From contig JBAXXY010000103.1 of NCBI GenBank assembly GCA_037127655.1, positions 1 to 10,306 on the forward strand: a stretch of 10,306 bases of DNA, given 5' to 3'. The DNA is from GWF2-38-69 sp037127655. GTDB taxonomy: Bacteria; Verrucomicrobiota; Lentisphaeria; Victivallales; GWF2-38-69. Shown here one piece after another: positions 6,039 through 10,306 of this stretch. How positions within the stretch are numbered: position 1 is the stretch's first letter; each line of letters opens with the position of its first letter. A model generated the notes under the pieces. The model was not told where the DNA came from and ran no database searches. It was given only the letters and a program-made list of their open reading frames with translations. The position numbers were made by a program, and so were the translations under genes.

Positions 6039-7826
6039 ATGAGTGATAAAAAAATAGCAGTCTTAATATTTATTTTTGGGCTTATTGCATATACTGTTGG
6101 TCTTAACGGACTGGAGTTTATAAAGATTGATGTCAGATATGCTCTGTTCGTAGTTGACATGAAAAAATATGGAATAGAAATATTCCCAACTCTTTGGGGA
6201 CAAAGCTATACAGACTATTTATCGCCAGGCGTGATATTGATGTATTTAGCTTCTTTTGGCGGTGAATACATTAATAAATTTGCCCTCTCTTTACCAGGAG
6301 CAATCGTATCATCACTGACATTGGTTCTTATATATCAGATAGGTTGCAGCGTATCAAGAATGTTGGGGTTTTATGGAGTATTAATGTCGTTTTTTTCTAT
6401 CGCTTACCTATCAATTATCCGAAATCCATCCATTGATCTTTATGTCATTTTCGCAACTACCTTAGCCTTTTATTTAGTTTATACGGCTGATCTTAAAAAA
6501 AGCTATAAGAGACTCTACTGGATTCCTTTTTGCTTATTCTTTGGTTTTGCTTTTCGTGGCATGCTGGGCATAATGATTCCAGCTGCTGTCATTTGCTGCT
6601 ACTATCTGGTTAATTTAAATTGGAAGAAGTTTATATTATTTGCTTTTGTTTCTGCTATTTCATCTGTTATATGCATATTACTCCTTATCATCCTTATTTA
6701 TCATTTTGATGGGGTCGATACGGTCAGTTACTTTCTCAAAGACCAGATATTTAACAGAATGAACAGCAATGATGAATTTTTCTATTATTTCACTAGTTGT
6801 GTAGGAACATACGCTCTGACTTATCCTTTGGCTCTTATTGTGTTTGTGCTTTACCTGAAAAAGATAATAAAGCCTATAGATATACAGAAAGAAGACAAAA
6901 CGCTTTATCTTGTGAGAAGTGTATCAGTATGGATGCTTTCTATTTTGCTTCTTATGTCATGTGCCGGAGCTAAAAATCCTAGATATATCCTTGCAATAAT
7001 GCCTCCTGCAGCTCTTCTTTGCGGTATAGTTTTTGTTAACCAAAGTAGATTTAAAATTCTGGAATATTTGAAGATAATTTTCTTTTTTATATGCAGGATT
7101 GCCCCTTTTGTATGTCTTGCAGCATTTATTGGCGCTGTTATTACTTTTTATCTTCTGAAAATTCATATCAACTTTAATGTTCTATTGACTATTATTCTGC
7201 TGCTTGTTCTTTGTTTGGCAGTCATCTATGTGGTAAAAAGATTAAAGGATTTTAAACTTGAGTTTGCTTTGACTTTGGTTGGAGCAATAGCCATGATTCT
7301 AGTTCAGATAATGGCAATAGAACCTATTGAAGGAGCATTCATATCTGCACGGGATTTTGTTTCAAAGATTGAACAGCTAAGAGAAAAAAATGATTTGAAA
7401 GTATGTTTTTTTGATTTAGGACCTGACACCGATGATTTAAAATATTTTATAAATATTCCAGCTGATAAAATATTTACTCCTGTATATATAATTCCAGGAT
7501 TCGATTCTTCTGGATTAGTTGCTCCTCAGAAAGTCAACTTAAGCTTTAAAGAAAAAATATTGGTTGAAATACTTTGCCTTTTTTCAGGTTCACGAGAAAG
7601 AGCCCTGCAGATTGAAGCTGAACACAGATTATATGGCTTCGAAAAATTTACGCATGGTCTCAATGAGTTTAATCAGAAGACGGAGGATGTTATTTATATA
7701 TGCCGAGAGAAAGATTATGAAAGCGAATTGCCTTCTGATATTAAAGCAAAAAGTCAAATAATACTTACAGGTAAAATGGGGCGTAAGGAGTGTGTGGCTT
7801 TTATGATAAAAGAAAAACGGCTATAA
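6039..7826 (+). CDS. GT-C membrane glycosyltransferase, ArnT/PMT-like (GT39/GT83 type)
   Basis: A 595-residue polytopic membrane protein with about a dozen hydrophobic segments and a C-terminal soluble domain (about 430-595). It resembles ArnT and bacterial PMT-like transferases, which move a sugar from a polyprenyl phosphate donor to lipid A, protein or another envelope acceptor on the outer face of the membrane. Supporting features are the first outer loop with the acidic residue Asp31 in KIDVRYALFVVDM, equivalent to the DETRYAEIAREM region of ArnT; a PTLWGQSYTDYLSPGV stretch where ArnT has its ExPPL segment; IRNPSIDLYVIFAT (127-140); FRGMLGIMIPA (172-182); and CAGAKNPRYILAIMPP (308-323), matching the ArnT motif around the re-entrant helix. 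Donor and acceptor cannot be told from sequence. The Shine-Dalgarno is weak (AAAGAG, 6025-6030). A TATAAT at 5986-5991 could be a -10 but lacks a -35. It follows the groEL terminator, so it is probably its own unit, and its end overlaps tsaD by 6 bp. Confidence 0.82.
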   Translation: MSDKKIAVLIFIFGLIAYTVGLNGLEFIKIDVRYALFVVDMKKYGIEIFPTLWGQSYTDYLSPGVILMYLASFGGEYINKFALSLPGAIVSSLTLVLIYQIGCSVSRMLGFYGVLMSFFSIAYLSIIRNPSIDLYVIFATTLAFYLVYTADLKKSYKRLYWIPFCLFFGFAFRGMLGIMIPAAVICCYYLVNLNWKKFILFAFVSAISSVICILLLIILIYHFDGVDTVSYFLKDQIFNRMNSNDEFFYYFTSCVGTYALTYPLALIVFVLYLKKIIKPIDIQKEDKTLYLVRSVSVWMLSILLLMSCAGAKNPRYILAIMPPAALLCGIVFVNQSRFKILEYLKIIFFFICRIAPFVCLAAFIGAVITFYLLKIHINFNVLLTIILLLVLCLAVIYVVKRLKDFKLEFALTLVGAIAMILVQIMAIEPIEGAFISARDFVSKIEQLREKNDLKVCFFDLGPDTDDLKYFINIPADKIFTPVYIIPGFDSSGLVAPQKVNLSFKEKILVEILCLFSGSRERALQIEAEHRLYGFEKFTHGLNEFNQKTEDVIYICREKDYESELPSDIKAKSQIILTGKMGRKECVAFMIKEKRL

Positions 7827-8894
7827 TATTTTCGGGACGAACGGGACTTTGGTAATTTCTGGAAGGCGAGAGAAAGCATCTATTTCTATATCGTTTTCTT
7901 TTTGATCAAGGTAGTGAAAACCTAAACCTGCTATCATTGCCGCATTGTCTCCGCAAAATTCTCTTGGAGTAAGGATGAAGTTAACTCCATTAGGTGTTCG
8001 TTCCTGTAATTCTTTTCTTAATAGAGAATTCTGGGCGACTCCTCCGCAGAGAACTATAGACTTGCACTTAAAAGCCTTTGTAGCTTTGATAGTTTTAATG
8101 CAAAGTACATCTACCACTGCGTACTGATAGGATGCTACTGTGTCTAATAGCAGTTGCTCCTTAATATTCTCAAATTTGTATTTGTCAACATGGTGGAGCA
8201 ATGCAGTTTTTAAGCCGCTGAAACTGAAGTTAAAGAGGTTTTCTTCGGTAAGCGGCTTTCCCGCTCCTCCGGTAAGCGATCTTGGAAAATGGAAAGCATT
8301 TGGGTCACCTTCTTTCGATAGTTTGTCTATAATAGGGCCTCCAGGATAGCCAAGATTGAGAATCTTTGCTCCTTTGTCTAGAGCTTCACCTGACGCATCA
8401 TCTATAGTCGTGCCGATAATTCTGGCAGTCTGGTCTTTATCTATTAAGACCAGCGCCGTATGTCCGCCAGAAACAACTAGCGCCATTATAGGATAAGACT
8501 CAGGCGAACTTAAAAGTTTATGAGCATCATTTAAAAATGCGGCATAAATATGAGCAATGAAGTGGTTTACGCCGACTAATGGAAGTTTGTGTTTCGAGCA
8601 AATGCCCCTTGCAAATGACAATCCCACAAGAAGGGCTGGCATTAAGCCAGGGCCATTTGTTACTGCCAATGCATTTATGTCGTGAATGTTTAGATTTGAA
8701 TCCTTCAATGCCTGCGTTGTAACAGGAATGATTGCATCGAGATGTTCCCGCGCGGCAAGTTCCGGAACTACTCCGCCGTAAACTGCGTGTTTTGCTATCT
8801 GGGAGGAAACAACATTGGAGAGGACTTTAAATCCATCTTTAACTATAGATACAGAAGTTTCATCACAGCTTGTTTCTATGCCCAAAATATGCAT
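7821..8894 (-). CDS. tsaD: tRNA N6-threonylcarbamoyladenosine transferase TsaD
   Basis: Kae1/TsaD/YgjD family (formerly Gcp, 'O-sialoglycoprotein endopeptidase'). With TsaB and TsaE it transfers threonylcarbamoyl from the TsaC product to A37 of ANN-decoding tRNAs. The 357-residue length is slightly longer than E. coli. The start MHILGIETSCDETSVSI (ASKHA phosphate loop) is canonical. Metal ligands His111 and His115 are in NHFIAHIYA, and the third ligand is Asp316 in CGDNAAMIAGLG. Other signatures are VTNGPGLMPALLVG (79-91), VSGGHTALV (141-149), GEALDKGAKILNLGYPGG (169-186) and FSGLKTAL (225-232). It begins 7 bp after the fabB stop on the same strand and has no recognisable Shine-Dalgarno, so translation is probably coupled to fabB. 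It converges on the glycosyltransferase gene, overlapping it by 6 bp. The tsaB, tsaC and tsaE genes are not in the window. Confidence 0.97.
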   Translation of the reverse strand: MHILGIETSCDETSVSIVKDGFKVLSNVVSSQIAKHAVYGGVVPELAAREHLDAIIPVTTQALKDSNLNIHDINALAVTNGPGLMPALLVGLSFARGICSKHKLPLVGVNHFIAHIYAAFLNDAHKLLSSPESYPIMALVVSGGHTALVLIDKDQTARIIGTTIDDASGEALDKGAKILNLGYPGGPIIDKLSKEGDPNAFHFPRSLTGGAGKPLTEENLFNFSFSGLKTALLHHVDKYKFENIKEQLLLDTVASYQYAVVDVLCIKTIKATKAFKCKSIVLCGGVAQNSLLRKELQERTPNGVNFILTPREFCGDNAAMIAGLGFHYLDQKENDIEIDAFSRLPEITKVPFVPKIL

Positions 8895-8901
8895 TATATG
8901 A

Positions 8902-10143
8902 CTAGTCTAGAGAAGATAGTATTATACATGAATTTGTGCCGCCGAAACCAAAACTATTCTTTAGAGCGTGTTTGATTTTTACTCCTGAAAGAGTTTCCTT
9001 CGGAAGATTAGCCCAGGAGCATTCTTCTTCTACATTCTCTAAGTTAACATTAGGAGAAATGAAATGCTTTTCCATCATTTGTGTAGTAAAGATAAGTTCA
9101 GCAGAGCTGGTTGCGCCTATCATGTGTCCTGTTATGCATTTTGTGCTGTTTACGGGGACTTCTCTATTTGAGTCGAAAAATACTTTTTTAATTGCAGTAG
9201 TTTCAATAGGATCTCCAGCAGGAGTCGATGTGCCGTGGGTATTTATGTAGCTTATATCTGAAGGTTTTAATTTTGCGTCATCAAGAGCGGCATTCATGAC
9301 ATTAGCGCATGAGTCAGGGTCAGGAAATACCATATCTGTGGTGTTGCTATTGCCGGCTGAGCCTGCAACGCTGCAGAAGATTCTGGCATTTCTTTTTCTT
9401 GCATGTTCTTCCGTTTCAAGTACCATAATTCCTGAGCCGCAAGCAATCACAAATCCATCCCTTGCTTTGTCGAAAGGCCGGCTGGCCTTATGGGGTGTTA
9501 CATTATATCCTCTTGAAGTAGCTCTCATTGCGTCAAAGCCTAGCGCGTGAATCCAGTTTAATTCTTCTGTCCCGCCGGTAAGGACTATATCATACATACC
9601 GCATTGAAGAAGCCTGGTAGCAACCATTATGGCATGGGCGCTGCTTGCGCATGCAGAACTTATTGCATAACTTTCACCCTTGATTCCAAAAACCAGTGAA
9701 ATATTAGCAACCGCCGAAGACGGCATAACTTTAGGTACAGTAAAAGGCGACATTCTTTTTGATTTATGGGTTTCTATAAGCACTCTAGCCCCATCATAAA
9801 CATGCGTGTGAGTGCTGCCTCCATGCCCGAGTATAATAGCCATTTTTCTGTGCCTTAGAGAATCAATCTCGAGACCTGATTCTATAAGTGCCTCATATGC
9901 GGCTACTGTACCATACACGGCATGCGAGGACATATATCTGAGCGCTTTCTTGTCAAGAACAGGGCAAAGCATTTTTGTTTCATCTATTATTCCGCCTACT
10001 TGGCTTTCTAGGCCAAGTTCTTTCCATTCTGGTATGAAGGATATTCCGCTTCTGCCTGTTCTTAAAGCCTCTTCATTGGCAGCAAGGCCGACTCCTAAGG
10101 GTGTAACTAAACCCCTTCCAGTTATAACAATATTATTTTTCAT
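8902..10143 (-). CDS. fabB: Beta-ketoacyl-ACP synthase, FabB (KAS I)-like
   Basis: Thiolase-fold condensing enzyme of 413 residues that elongates acyl-ACP with malonyl-ACP in type II fatty-acid synthesis. The catalytic triad is complete: Cys165 in AISSACASSAH, His303 in NTHGTSTPAGDP and His340 in KCITGHMIGA, with the conserved Lys335. The Gly-rich FGFGGTNS loop lies near the C-terminus. Several blocks look more like FabB than FabF: RYMS (69-72), YAISSACASSAH, EELNW with FDAM (about 193-206), and TPHKASRPFDKARDGFVIA. FabB supports unsaturated fatty-acid synthesis together with FabA in enterobacteria; whether that applies here is unknown, and a role in another ACP-dependent pathway (aryl polyene or polyketide-like) cannot be excluded. 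The start is canonical (MKNNIVITGRGLVTPLG). A modest Shine-Dalgarno (AAAAGGT) lies about 11 bases upstream. tsaD follows 7 bp downstream. Confidence 0.92.
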   Translation of the reverse strand: MKNNIVITGRGLVTPLGVGLAANEEALRTGRSGISFIPEWKELGLESQVGGIIDETKMLCPVLDKKALRYMSSHAVYGTVAAYEALIESGLEIDSLRHRKMAIILGHGGSTHTHVYDGARVLIETHKSKRMSPFTVPKVMPSSAVANISLVFGIKGESYAISSACASSAHAIMVATRLLQCGMYDIVLTGGTEELNWIHALGFDAMRATSRGYNVTPHKASRPFDKARDGFVIACGSGIMVLETEEHARKRNARIFCSVAGSAGNSNTTDMVFPDPDSCANVMNAALDDAKLKPSDISYINTHGTSTPAGDPIETTAIKKVFFDSNREVPVNSTKCITGHMIGATSSAELIFTTQMMEKHFISPNVNLENVEEECSWANLPKETLSGVKIKHALKNSFGFGGTNSCIILSSLD

Positions 10144-10306
10144 AATGCTAGTACGACCTTTTCTGTCTTTTTTATATCGACTATTAAGAATTATTACGAT
10201 GTTTTAATTTTATAAGAGTTTATCAAACAATCAGAAGAATTAAACTAATTCAAAGTATCAAAAAAACTTTTAAGTTTTATTATTTTATTAACGGATTCAA
10301 TATTGC
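10144..10306. other. AT-rich leader upstream of fabB
   Basis: This 163-bp AT-rich region at the right edge has no complete gene. On the minus strand it contains the fabB Shine-Dalgarno (10155-10161) and several TATAAA-like hexamers, but I saw no -35/-10 pair with good spacing. The part beyond 10245 may be the end of another gene, listed separately. The perfect AAAACTT/AAGTTTT dyad at 10263-10278 is almost all A/T, with a 2-base centre. Confidence 0.6.
10245..10304 (-). CDS. Possible C-terminal tail of an upstream gene (5' end outside window)
   Basis: One minus-strand frame is open from the window edge for 19 codons to a TAG, reading NIESVNKIIKLKSFFDTLN. The other two minus-strand frames close sooner. 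The residues are not a low-complexity poly-Lys/Asn string, despite the AT-rich DNA. The NIESV..II.L pattern is loosely like the last helix of acyl carrier proteins, which often sit beside ketosynthase genes. At 19 residues this is only a suggestion; the frame could be open by chance. The gap to fabB would be 101 bp. Confidence 0.2.
   Translation of the reverse strand, partial: NIESVNKIIKLKSFFDTLN

Noticed and set aside
10263..10278. AAAACTT/AAGTTTT dyad near the right edge as a terminator
   Set aside because: The stem has a single G-C pair and a 2-base centre; in such AT-rich DNA this is expected by chance.
1..10306. Search for CRISPR arrays, insertion sequences, tRNA/rRNA genes, toxin-antitoxin or defence genes
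   Set aside because: No regularly spaced repeats, transposase motifs, terminal repeats, tRNA-like sequences or defence-protein motifs were seen; nearly all of the window is accounted for by recognised metabolic and housekeeping genes.

Overview
The window is an ordinary, mostly housekeeping stretch of a bacterial chromosome of moderately low GC. The organism is probably a Gram-negative-type bacterium, and I would guess the PVC superphylum (Lentisphaerota or Verrucomicrobiota-like). That guess rests on the overall look of GroEL (Gly/Met-rich tail, N-terminus of the GAKQL type), the dnaK-groES-groEL order, and a rhamnose-catabolic aldolase of the type common in gut anaerobes. It is inference; no 16S or other taxonomic marker is present.

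Layout. (1) 1-467, plus strand: the 3' part of a rhamnulose-1-phosphate aldolase gene (rhaD), entering from the left edge with all its active-site residues. (2) 464-1645, minus strand: a complete FtsW-type SEDS glycan polymerase, convergent with and overlapping rhaD by 4 bp. (3) 1646-1947: a 302-bp divergent intergenic region, AT-rich and non-coding, with candidate promoters for both flanking genes. These include a -24/-12 (sigma-54-like) match overlapping an extended -10 element just upstream of dnaK. (4) 1948-5921, plus strand: dnaK, groES and groEL, closely spaced with strong Shine-Dalgarno sites, ending at a strong intrinsic terminator (5949-5975). No CIRCE operator is visible. (5) 6039-7826, plus strand: an ArnT/PMT-like GT-C membrane glycosyltransferase. 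(6) 7821-10143, minus strand: a FabB-type beta-ketoacyl-ACP synthase gene followed 7 bp later by tsaD (tRNA t6A modification). tsaD overlaps the end of the glycosyltransferase gene by 6 bp. (7) 10144-10306: AT-rich leader of fabB. At the right edge on the minus strand it may include the last 19 codons of an upstream gene.

Functionally, the two main Hsp70/Hsp60 folding machines are encoded as one apparent transcription unit. The flanking genes serve cell-wall synthesis (ftsW), envelope glycosylation (GT-C), fatty-acid elongation (fabB), tRNA modification (tsaD) and deoxysugar catabolism (rhaD), with no obvious shared pathway. I found no mobile element, CRISPR array, tRNA, rRNA or defence system, and nothing that supports a new multi-gene system. 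The points most worth a second look are the regulatory region upstream of dnaK, the chaperone gene grouping, and the fabB-tsaD pairing.
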